Virus record (IMG/VR): IMGVR_UViG_3300028706_000007
Location: 1-54,353 of that record
Length of the DNA: 54,353 nt
Direction: 5' to 3' (one strand)
From: a virus
Part shown: positions 17,489-25,764 of the stretch, piece after piece
How the letters are laid out: each line of letters begins with the position of its first letter
How positions within the stretch are numbered: position 1 is the stretch's first letter
Made by a program: the position numbers and the translations under genes
The notes under the pieces: generated by a model
Databases searched by the model: none
What the model saw: only the letters and a program-made list of their open reading frames with translations
What the model was told of the DNA's origin: nothing

Positions 17489-19911
17489 TAATAGAATCCT
17501 CTCTTTAATAATTCACCAGTGCCATATTTGTCCATACTATACTGATTACTTACTTGATCTCTTGTTTGTATAGGCAATAAGTTAAATGATACCTCCAATT
17601 TAGTAGGAACCCTTGATACACCTTGATTTCCTCTTCTCCTACCCTTTATTGTCATAGTACCACCCCCACTGTCCATTGCTGTCGGTGTAGCACCAGGTTC
17701 TAGATCAGCTTGCCATAACCTAGAGATTTTACTACTCCATGATTGATGTCCTGTAGGTTTTGACTCATTATTCATCGTAAATGGGTCTGTATCCGCACCT
17801 AGTCGTCCACCAACGCTTGCCTTGATATAATCTACATCATCAGGTAAGTTATAGTTCATAAGCGACACAACACACGGGTGTTCGTTAAACTGATGTTCCC
17901 CTAATCCTCTTAAAAACACCAATGGAGGTGGTGAACCTCTGTTTGGGTTTCCAGCGTCTTGTCCATAGAACATCTTAGTACATGATCTTAAAAAATGGAT
18001 TACTGCCAATATATAGTTTGCTTCTTTGGTATCTTGTGCTGTGAATGTTGCATTAATCAGCATTTCACCAGGATAACTATTTTGGTAGAAATATCCTCGG
18101 TAATTGCTATGTGTTAAATCATACTGATTGTATGTAGCATGATAAATTGTATCAATTTTAGGGACATATGGGAATATAACACCATCCGTAGCCCTCAATG
18201 GTTCTAATATACCAGCATCCCCAGCTTTATTGTAAAGGTATTCTGCTTGTGGTGCTAAACTCAGTCTAACACGCCAATCATTGGTTGATTTGTTGCTTGC
18301 TTTTGCACGCCTTGCTGAATATACATCTTTTGGTATAGGGGCAGGAGGTGGTTCTTGATAATCTTCCCCAGATTTGTCTTTCCGCACGCAATAACCAGCC
18401 TCATCATCATATCTCTCATCCTTTGTGCAGCCAAATTCAGTCATATCTAATGTGTTTGGCACACATGACAAATCTTCTTCAGACCAATAATACCCAACTT
18501 CACACCCATCAGCATCCACTTCGGGTGGTATAGGTTCACCATTATCCCAATTGGCTGGTATATCGTCTTTTGGTACATATTCACCCAAATCATCATCGTA
18601 TACCATATTAGGATCATTTTCAGGCAATAACGGTTCAGGTTCGCCATTATCCCAATTGTCTGGTTGATCGCCAATAGGTTCATATTCACCAGTGGCATCA
18701 TCATATACCATATTAGGATCATCTTCTGGGGATAGTTTTGGTTCCCTTCTTGGATCATCCAATGCCATTTCGTCCACTGGTTTATATTCACCATCCCCTT
18801 CATCAAAATATAAATTAGGATCATCTGCTTCTGAAACTAACTCATCATGTGATGTTATCGTGGTTTCTGTTCTTTTTGTTACACCTGCCCATCTTGGGTC
18901 ATCCTGTGCTAATTCATCATAGGTGACTTCTTCGCCCATATCATCTACAAATGTCGAATTACCATCTTCATCTCTATAAACATTTTCTGTTTTGGTACTA
19001 TATACGGTGTTTGTTGATCTATCTTCCAAGCCAGGTTGTGTTAGATCAATGGATTCACCCGCCTCAGTAAATGTTACATGTTCAAACTCAGGCACAGAAT
19101 CAACTGCATATGACGAAGATGATACTGGTGATAAGGCAACATCAGTCGCATATGCAGTTGATCCATCTTCATATTGCACAACTTCCTTCCCAGTGTTCCT
19201 CTCTACCCTAGAACCCACTATCGTTCTGCCATCAACTGTTGTGCGATTCGCTTGGTCATTGGGGTTTACGCTGTGGTATACGGTTGACCCATCGTTCTTA
19301 GTTTCAACCCACGCGCCAGTATTTCTATCTCTGACAACATTGTACACCGGAGTGGTGACTGCCTCTTGCAATGGAGGGGTATTGCTAGGTGTGCTAGAAA
19401 ATTCCCGTTGGTGTACAGCGGGTGCATCAGTTGATGGGGTTACATCAGGCTGTATATTTACTGGTGTGGCTGTCAATACTTTAGTAGTAGTAGGCTGACC
19501 AACCATATTTTTATTAATATCATATGAGGTTTCAGTCCATTTAGTTTCAACCTCTTGTGATTTATATGCGTTTGATTCTGCCTTCAGTTGTTGCCTACCC
19601 ATATCCTGGTATACCGGGTCTCGCAACAGTGCTTGTTTCGTCCCCCCATCCCCGATAAAATCGGCACGATATTGCAGCTTCTCAACCGCTATATTATCTG
19701 CGTGTGATTGCCATTCAATACTAGTATCGGTATCAATATGTTCAGTGCCGTGTGTGGTTGTTATTGATCCACCACCTGATACCGTTTCAGACACATTACT
19801 AACTACTGGGGACACACTGTTTTTTCCTTCTTTCCACTCAGCATATTCCATCGAACTGAATCCGCTTGCTCCAGTTTCTTGCATAAATTGTTCTACGGAT
19901 GTATCAGACAT
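17488..19911 (-). CDS. Tail-tube cap / baseplate protein gp48/gp54-like with long N-terminal extension
   Basis: 807 residues. The C-terminal 270 residues (from NDWRVRLSLAPQAEYLYN, through PFVYVPK-like and YNQYDLTHSNYRGYFYQNSY segments, to FLRGLGEHQFNEHPCVVSLM) resemble the T4-like tube-initiator proteins gp48/gp54 that cap the baseplate and start tube polymerisation. The N-terminal 350 residues are Ser/Thr/Val-rich and of low complexity. Residues about 355-460 hold tandem acidic repeats (DDPNMVYDDxxGEYxP, NWDNGEP). Residues about 463-515 hold two C-x-x-GY / CV cysteine pairs. T4 gp48 is 364 residues, so the first 500 residues are an added part. It is the first gene of the minus operon, with TATAAATG 14 bases or so upstream. 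The choice between gp48 and gp54 is not settled. Confidence 0.75.
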   Translation of the reverse strand: MSDTSVEQFMQETGASGFSSMEYAEWKEGKNSVSPVVSNVSETVSGGGSITTTHGTEHIDTDTSIEWQSHADNIAVEKLQYRADFIGDGGTKQALLRDPVYQDMGRQQLKAESNAYKSQEVETKWTETSYDINKNMVGQPTTTKVLTATPVNIQPDVTPSTDAPAVHQREFSSTPSNTPPLQEAVTTPVYNVVRDRNTGAWVETKNDGSTVYHSVNPNDQANRTTVDGRTIVGSRVERNTGKEVVQYEDGSTAYATDVALSPVSSSSYAVDSVPEFEHVTFTEAGESIDLTQPGLEDRSTNTVYSTKTENVYRDEDGNSTFVDDMGEEVTYDELAQDDPRWAGVTKRTETTITSHDELVSEADDPNLYFDEGDGEYKPVDEMALDDPRREPKLSPEDDPNMVYDDATGEYEPIGDQPDNWDNGEPEPLLPENDPNMVYDDDLGEYVPKDDIPANWDNGEPIPPEVDADGCEVGYYWSEEDLSCVPNTLDMTEFGCTKDERYDDEAGYCVRKDKSGEDYQEPPPAPIPKDVYSARRAKASNKSTNDWRVRLSLAPQAEYLYNKAGDAGILEPLRATDGVIFPYVPKIDTIYHATYNQYDLTHSNYRGYFYQNSYPGEMLINATFTAQDTKEANYILAVIHFLRSCTKMFYGQDAGNPNRGSPPPLVFLRGLGEHQFNEHPCVVSLMNYNLPDDVDYIKASVGGRLGADTDPFTMNNESKPTGHQSWSSKISRLWQADLEPGATPTAMDSGGGTMTIKGRRRGNQGVSRVPTKLEVSFNLLPIQTRDQVSNQYSMDKYGTGELLKRGFY

Positions 19912-19921
19912 ATAATTATTC

Positions 19922-19929
19922 CCATTTAT
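19922..19929 (-). promoter_or_regulatory. Late promoter box for baseplate operon
   Basis: TATAAATG on the minus strand, about 11 bases before the gp48-like ATG. It differs from the T4 late consensus only in the last base and would serve the whole leftward baseplate operon. Confidence 0.5.
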
Positions 19930-19976
19930 AGCATATTTAGCAACATCATAATATACCTACTTAATCAAATAAATAG

Positions 19977-20005
19977 TTGACTATAAAGCAAAATAAATGT
20001 ATAAT
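19977..20005 (+). promoter_or_regulatory. Sigma-70-type promoter for gp55
   Basis: TTGACT (19977-19982) and a perfect TATAAT (20000-20005) are separated by exactly 17 bases. Transcription would start near 20012, between this -10 box and the AAGGAGAGG ribosome binding site at 20021. A host-type promoter for the late sigma factor fits its need to be made before late transcription. Confidence 0.7.
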
Positions 20006-20032
20006 ATGTACGATATTCACAAGGAGAGGACA

Positions 20033-20932
20033 TTGCCACGTAAAAGAAATTATTTAAACAACAAAGATATACTAACACAAATTCATTTAAGTAAAAATTC
20101 ATATTGTACATTTATTAACCCAGCAGAGGATAATATGTATGATTTAATTTTGGAAGACGCAAACAAAATTAATATTAGAACCCTAAAACAAGCAAGGGAA
20201 GATCGTGCTAAACGATTGTCAAAGGAATCAGGGGAAATAATAGACCCAAAAACTATAACAAATCAAGATATCATTATCAGAATAATGACAACCGAACATA
20301 TTCCGCTTGTTCCAAAAAGAAAACAAAAATCACAACCAAAATCACAAAAAGAAAGTATTAATGATGTATTATCGTTGGTAGACCCAGACTTATCAGATGA
20401 CATCATTGAATGCGATGACAATGATTGCCCAGATGATGTGGAAATGGCACCAATGAAATGTGGATTTCCAGCATTTTTTCATTATAGAATAGATGAGAAT
20501 AAAGAACCTTACATAGTAGGAAAAAGCCATTGGAAAGGTAGTTTAAAGAACGGTGAATTTAATATGCAGCACGGCAGAGTAACAGATGAGTTAGCTAAAA
20601 TGTATATGAAACTATGCGAAAGATATGCTACAAGAAGCAATTGGCGTGGATACACATACAATGATGAAATGCGAGGACAAGCATTAGTGCAATTATCGCA
20701 GATCGGATTGCAATTCAACGAATTTAAAAGTCAGAACCCATTTGCTTACTATACTGCTGTTATTACTAATTCTTTTACTAGAATCCTAAATAATGAAAAG
20801 AAAATGCAAAATATCAGAGATGACATTTTAGAAGAAAATGGTTTAGATCCGAGCTGGACGAGGCAAATGGCAAATGATGCAGAAATTGAAGAATCAAGAA
20901 AAAATAGAGTTAAACAACTTAATATCCCGTAA
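20033..20932 (+). CDS. 55: Late-transcription sigma factor gp55-like
   Basis: 299 residues from TTG 20033. That start is preferred over ATG 19997 because AAGGAGAGG lies just before it, the ATG lies upstream of the expected transcript start, and the protein then begins PRKRNYLNNKDILTQI, which resembles starts of other gp55 proteins. The conserved sigma-2-like core is SNWRGYTYNDEMRGQALVQ near 200-220 and NPFAYYTAVITNSFTRILNN near 235-255. T4 gp55 is 185 residues; the extra length is an acidic, Lys/Gln-rich insert near 85-130 with a DDNDCPDDVE stretch. Gp55 directs RNA polymerase to TATAAATA late promoters, which are frequent in this window. Its last 59 bases overlap the next gene. Confidence 0.9.
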   Translation: MPRKRNYLNNKDILTQIHLSKNSYCTFINPAEDNMYDLILEDANKINIRTLKQAREDRAKRLSKESGEIIDPKTITNQDIIIRIMTTEHIPLVPKRKQKSQPKSQKESINDVLSLVDPDLSDDIIECDDNDCPDDVEMAPMKCGFPAFFHYRIDENKEPYIVGKSHWKGSLKNGEFNMQHGRVTDELAKMYMKLCERYATRSNWRGYTYNDEMRGQALVQLSQIGLQFNEFKSQNPFAYYTAVITNSFTRILNNEKKMQNIRDDILEENGLDPSWTRQMANDAEIEESRKNRVKQLNIP

Positions 20933-22610
20933 ATACTTAACAGTAAAACATATCAAAGAAAGTTGCTTTGGGGATATAACTTTTCCCAAAGCAATTAGCA
21001 ATGCTAGGCAAATATTATGGCATATTAGCAATAGCATTGATTCAGTGCCATTATGTCCTGTTTGTAGTTCTGAACTTGGATGGCATCCTGACAAAAGAAG
21101 ATACCGTGATTTTTGCAGTCAGAAATGCACTGGTATAGGAACTAAAGAAAAAGCAGTACAAACATCCAAAGACAATAATGGTGGTGTACACCACACACAA
21201 ACACAAGAATATAGAGATAAAGTAAAAGAAACCTCATTAAAAAGGTTTAATACAGAACATTATAGCAAAACTAGTGAATATCACCAACGAGTGATAAGTT
21301 CAAATTTAAAAACATTTGGGGCAGAATACCCTGCACAATCATCGACTGTATTAGACAAAATGAAATCAACCTCAGTGGAACGATTTGGTGTTGATAATTA
21401 CGCAAAAACCGATGAATGTCGCAATAAAACAGTTGCTACTAATTTAGAACGATATGGATTCGCAAATCCAACGCAGAATGCAGATATCCAATCAAAAACC
21501 AGATCAACCAATTTTGATCGCTATGGGGCAAATTACCCAACACAAAATGAAGCCATAATGACAAAAATAGTGGACACTCGCAGAAAAAACTACTACAGCG
21601 AAGACACATTAAGAAAACTAAATGATATTGATTGGTTATCAAATGAACAAAAAACGAGAACTATACAATCAATAGCAGGGGGGTTGGACATCAGCCCTTC
21701 AAATTTAGGAAAATTCTATATGAACTACCGAATTCCTATCACCAACGTTAATCCTCATACATCAGATGCTGAAAAAGAAGTGGTTGCTTTTATTCAAACA
21801 TTGGGTATTACAAACATCATACAGAATGATAAAACCACAATAAGTCCAAAAGAGCTAGACATATTAATACCAGATCACAACTTAGCAATTGAATTCAATG
21901 GCACTTACTGGCATACACAAGGAAAAGGAAAAGATAAACAATACCACCTATCAAAAACAACGGCTTGTGAGTCTAAAGGCATTCAATTATTACATATATC
22001 TGATTTTGAATGGAGTAATCCAGTATCCCAATCAATTTGGAAAAGTATGATTTCGGTTCGTTTACAAAGAGCTAATAGAATATATGCTAGGAAATGCAAA
22101 TTAAAAGAAGTATCAACCAAGGATGCAACTCAGTTCATGAAGAACAATCACTTAGAAGGATTTGTGGGTGGTGGGATTAAATTGGGATTATATCATCGTG
22201 ATATATTAGTCCAATGTATCATCGTTGGCAAGTCTAGGTTTAACAAACGATATCAGAATGAGTTAATTCGTTCTGCAACATTGGTAAATACCGTAGTCAT
22301 CGGAGGATTAAGTAGATTAATCAAAAACATAAAAGGGTCATTAATTTCGTATGCCAATCGTAAGTATGCGAACGGCAAGGGTTATAATGCAATCGGGATG
22401 GTCCAACAGCAGAGCAGTCCCCCAAATTATGTAGTCACTACCAAAAATGGATTAATCGTAGGGTCAAGATATAAGTTCCAAAAACACAAACTAGATAATT
22501 TATTGGATAAATTTGACCCCAATATGTCAGGGTGGTCTAACATTCAAGCGAATGGATATGATCGCATATGGGATTGTGGGAATTTAGTATATACATTGAA
22601 TGCAAAATAG
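20874..22610 (+). CDS. Vsr-type homing endonuclease overlapping gp55
   Basis: Up to 578 residues. A zinc-finger-like set C61/C64 and C81/C85 comes first. Five degenerate repeats of about 30 residues follow (T-N-L-E-R-Y-G-x-x-N-P-T-Q-N type, residues about 110-240), then a short helical DNA-reading part. The nuclease core near 325-380 has ELDILIPDHNLAIEFNGTYW, then H, and LLHISDFEW, matching the Vsr-like (EDxHD) homing endonuclease fold. The C-terminal domain (about 400-578; YARKCKLKEV, FMKNNHLEGFVGG, GYDRIWDCGNLVY) is shared with the second such gene in this window. The frame starts 59 bases inside gp55; the true start is uncertain because no good ribosome site is visible. Such genes spread by cutting phage lacking them. 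Confidence 0.85.
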   Translation: MMQKLKNQEKIELNNLISRKYLTVKHIKESCFGDITFPKAISNARQILWHISNSIDSVPLCPVCSSELGWHPDKRRYRDFCSQKCTGIGTKEKAVQTSKDNNGGVHHTQTQEYRDKVKETSLKRFNTEHYSKTSEYHQRVISSNLKTFGAEYPAQSSTVLDKMKSTSVERFGVDNYAKTDECRNKTVATNLERYGFANPTQNADIQSKTRSTNFDRYGANYPTQNEAIMTKIVDTRRKNYYSEDTLRKLNDIDWLSNEQKTRTIQSIAGGLDISPSNLGKFYMNYRIPITNVNPHTSDAEKEVVAFIQTLGITNIIQNDKTTISPKELDILIPDHNLAIEFNGTYWHTQGKGKDKQYHLSKTTACESKGIQLLHISDFEWSNPVSQSIWKSMISVRLQRANRIYARKCKLKEVSTKDATQFMKNNHLEGFVGGGIKLGLYHRDILVQCIIVGKSRFNKRYQNELIRSATLVNTVVIGGLSRLIKNIKGSLISYANRKYANGKGYNAIGMVQQQSSPPNYVVTTKNGLIVGSRYKFQKHKLDNLLDKFDPNMSGWSNIQANGYDRIWDCGNLVYTLNAK

Positions 22611-22624
22611 TATATAATACACCA

Positions 22625-23635
22625 ATGGCAAATTTATTTAAAAAAGCACTAGTCTTCAGTGATATTCACCTTGGACTAAAAAACAATAGCATCACGCATA
22701 ATGAAGATTGTAAAAACTTCATTGATTGGGCAATAGAAATTGCTAAGAAAGAAAAATGCGAAACTGGTTTATTTCTAGGTGATTGGCATCATAATCGTGC
22801 AAGTATCAACCTGCATACATTGAGTTATAGTCTTAATGCACTAGAGAAACTAAGTACCGCGTTTGAAAACTTTTACTTTTTACCAGGAAATCATGATTTA
22901 TATTACAGAGACAAGCGTGATATTCACGGTGCTGAATGGGCAAAACATTTACCTAATATCAAAGTAATAAACGAATGGTTCATTGAAGACAATGTAGCCA
23001 TTATCCCGTGGTTAGTTCAAGATGATTACAAAAAAGTCAAAAAAGTAAAAGCCAAGTATGTATTTGGTCATTTTGAGTTACCACATTTTAAAATGAATGC
23101 TAATATTTCAATGCCTGATACTGGCGAAGTTAACGCCAAGGATTTTACTAAAATAGATCGTGTCTTTTCTGGACATTTCCATATGCGCCAGAAACAAGAA
23201 AATATTGAGTACATTGGCAATTGTTTCCCACATAATTTTGCTGATACTGATGATGTTGATCGTGGATGTATGACATTAGAATGGGACAAAGAACCAAAAT
23301 ATCATAATTGGGAAAATGCACCACTATATAAGGTGACCACATTAAGTGCTATTTTAGAAAATTCAGAAATATTAAAACCCAATATGTATGTTCGTGCAGT
23401 AACTGATGTTGAGATTAGTTATGAAGAATCAATGCTTTTAAAGGAACAATGCATGAAGGACAATAATTTACGGGCACTGACATTAATTTCAGAACAGACA
23501 ATAACAGATGATGAATTAGTTGATGTGAATACACAGATACAATCAGTAGATGAAATAATCAGTACCCAGCTAACAAATATCACATCTGAGTCATATGACT
23601 CCAATTTATTAATTAAAATATACCAAAATTTATGA
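22625..23635 (+). CDS. 47: Recombination endonuclease subunit gp47-like (Mre11/SbcD type)
   Basis: 336 residues, against 339 in T4. Metallophosphatase motifs are in order: D13-x-H15 in FSDIHLG, GDWHHN at 52-57, GNHD at 88-91, then VFGHFE and SGHFHMRQ for the last metal-binding histidines. With gp46 it forms the nuclease that resects DNA ends for recombination-dependent replication and repair. The ATG at 22625 (MANLFKKALVFSDIH) is chosen over an earlier in-frame start that overlaps the upstream gene. There is no strong ribosome site; a TATAAT lies just upstream without a clear -35. Its stop overlaps the gp46 start (ATGA). Confidence 0.95.
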   Translation: MANLFKKALVFSDIHLGLKNNSITHNEDCKNFIDWAIEIAKKEKCETGLFLGDWHHNRASINLHTLSYSLNALEKLSTAFENFYFLPGNHDLYYRDKRDIHGAEWAKHLPNIKVINEWFIEDNVAIIPWLVQDDYKKVKKVKAKYVFGHFELPHFKMNANISMPDTGEVNAKDFTKIDRVFSGHFHMRQKQENIEYIGNCFPHNFADTDDVDRGCMTLEWDKEPKYHNWENAPLYKVTTLSAILENSEILKPNMYVRAVTDVEISYEESMLLKEQCMKDNNLRALTLISEQTITDDELVDVNTQIQSVDEIISTQLTNITSESYDSNLLIKIYQNL

Positions 23636-25764
23636 TTAAATTCAAAAACTTAACAATAAAAAACTTCATGAGTATCGGAAATGCTACTCAGGCAATATCA
23701 TTGGATCGTACCGATTTAACATTAGTACTCGGTGAGAACCTAGATCTAGGTAGCAATGGGTCAAGAAATGGTGTTGGAAAAACATCTCTCATTAATGCAT
23801 TAAGCTATGCATTATACGGTGGTGCATTGACCAATATCAAAAAACCCAACCTAATAAATAAAACAAATGTAAAAAATATGTTGGTTAGTATTGATTTTAC
23901 GAAAGACAATAAAGCCTACAGGATAGAGCGAGGAAGAAAACCGAATGTGCTTCGATTCTTTATTAATGATGAAGAACACATGGATGATGACGCACAAGGT
24001 GATAGCAGAGAGACACAGATGTTAATTACCTCTGTATTAGGGTTAAGCCATGCAATGTTTAAACATATAGTAGCACTCAATACATACACTGTGCCATTCT
24101 TAAATCTTAGCGTGAAAGACCAACGTGAAATTATCGAAGAACTGATGGGGATCACTCTTTTATCAGAGAAAGCACTAATGCTGAGAGATGAAATCAAGGA
24201 ATCAAAAGATATCATCAAAGAAGAAGATATTATCATTGCAACTATCAGTAACACCAATGCAAAGATACAAGAACAAATCACAAGCATAAAGATAAGCGAA
24301 ACTGAATGGGATACATCTCATATTGATACCATTGCTAGTTTATCCAATGATATAAAGGATTTGCAATCAATAGATATTGACGGCGAGATCAATAATCATG
24401 GGCTAGTAGATGAATGGAACATTGAACAAGATGAATTGAAACATATACTTAGTGTTGAATTGGAGGAATATAACCAACTAACTGATCAACTTCAAAAGCA
24501 ATACATCACCGATTTAGCTGAGTACAACAATGTAAAAGATTTACATCAGAAGCAATACAATGATGAGTTGGGGAACTACAACACATTATCTCGTGATGAA
24601 GCAGATGCACATCAGCTAATGGTTACAGCATTACAATCCACCTACACTGATCAGCTACAAGAGTTTGAGTCATATGAAAGTATGTTAACTGTGTACAACG
24701 ATAAACATAATGACCTCGAAGTATTAAATCAACAAAAAAGTGAGGTGTCTAATAACATTACAATTACCCAAGGTAATAAATGTCCATTATGCAAGCAAGA
24801 TGTTGATGATCACAACCACACCGACTTACTGAAAAAGTTATCAGATGAGTTAAGTGTCATAGAGGATAAAATGGATACTCTCTCTGATGCCATATCGGAG
24901 TTAGAAACCACTATCACTAGCACAAATGAAGTTATTAGACCGAATGAACCTATTTTACCTGAATTAACTAGTGAACTCACTAAACCGACACTAACTGCAT
25001 TAGGTGTTGATATTCCAACACTAACAAAACCGAAAATAAGCAAACCTGTAATGGGGATTGGTAAAACTAAACCAATAACATTATATGATACATTAAAGCA
25101 AGCACTAGAACATAAAAATTTACTTGGTAATTTACAGGTCAAGTTAGCAGACGAAGAAAAAGAGCCTAATCCATATACCATTCAAGTCAAGGACATGGAG
25201 ACTAATCTAATACAAACAATTAATTACGATATCATCAATGAAACAGCGATATTACTAGATCATCAGGATTTCTTGTTAAAATTACTTACCAATAAGGATA
25301 GTTTTATTCGTAAATCCATCATTGAACAAAATTTAGGATATCTGAATACTAGGTTATCATTTTATACGGCTAAAATTGGGTTACATCAGGAAGTCAAGTT
25401 CATTAATGATTTATCTGTTGAAATCACAGAAATGGGGCAGGATTTAGATTTTGATAATCTATCACGAGGCGAGCGTAATCGAGTTATATTATCATTAAGT
25501 TGGTCATTTCGTGATGTATGGGAGAGTTTATACACACCAATTAATGCTATTTTCATTGATGAAGTCATAGATTCTGGGATGGATGCAATCGGTGTTGAGA
25601 ACAGCTTATCTATTCTCAAAGGAATGGCACATGAACGACAAAAGAGTTTATGGTTAATTAGTCATAAAGATGAACTAGCTAGCAGAGTAAATAATGTATT
25701 AACTGTTACGAAAGAAGATGGGTTTACTACATTCAACGACGGGGAGCAATATGATGCCATTTAA
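23632..25764 (+). CDS. 46: Recombination endonuclease ATPase subunit gp46-like (Rad50/SbcC type)
   Basis: 710 residues; T4 gp46 is 560. The Walker A is SRNGVGKT (K50, T51), the zinc-hook C384-P-L-C387 lies mid-protein between two long coiled-coil-prone arms, the ABC signature LSRGERN is near residue 610, and Walker B AIFIDEVIDS follows. The arms hold a repeated YNxLxxQ/QKQY pattern near 275-340. The protein is the ATPase partner of gp47, clamping DNA and controlling the nuclease. It overlaps gp47 by four bases and the following radical-SAM gene by about ten bases, which indicates coupled translation. The extra length lies in the coiled coil, which is variable in this family. Confidence 0.95.
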   Translation: MIKFKNLTIKNFMSIGNATQAISLDRTDLTLVLGENLDLGSNGSRNGVGKTSLINALSYALYGGALTNIKKPNLINKTNVKNMLVSIDFTKDNKAYRIERGRKPNVLRFFINDEEHMDDDAQGDSRETQMLITSVLGLSHAMFKHIVALNTYTVPFLNLSVKDQREIIEELMGITLLSEKALMLRDEIKESKDIIKEEDIIIATISNTNAKIQEQITSIKISETEWDTSHIDTIASLSNDIKDLQSIDIDGEINNHGLVDEWNIEQDELKHILSVELEEYNQLTDQLQKQYITDLAEYNNVKDLHQKQYNDELGNYNTLSRDEADAHQLMVTALQSTYTDQLQEFESYESMLTVYNDKHNDLEVLNQQKSEVSNNITITQGNKCPLCKQDVDDHNHTDLLKKLSDELSVIEDKMDTLSDAISELETTITSTNEVIRPNEPILPELTSELTKPTLTALGVDIPTLTKPKISKPVMGIGKTKPITLYDTLKQALEHKNLLGNLQVKLADEEKEPNPYTIQVKDMETNLIQTINYDIINETAILLDHQDFLLKLLTNKDSFIRKSIIEQNLGYLNTRLSFYTAKIGLHQEVKFINDLSVEITEMGQDLDFDNLSRGERNRVILSLSWSFRDVWESLYTPINAIFIDEVIDSGMDAIGVENSLSILKGMAHERQKSLWLISHKDELASRVNNVLTVTKEDGFTTFNDGEQYDAI

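Noticed and set aside
19997-20032. ATG 19997 as the start of gp55
   Set aside because: It lies inside the spacer of the likely promoter, upstream of the expected transcript start and of the ribosome site.
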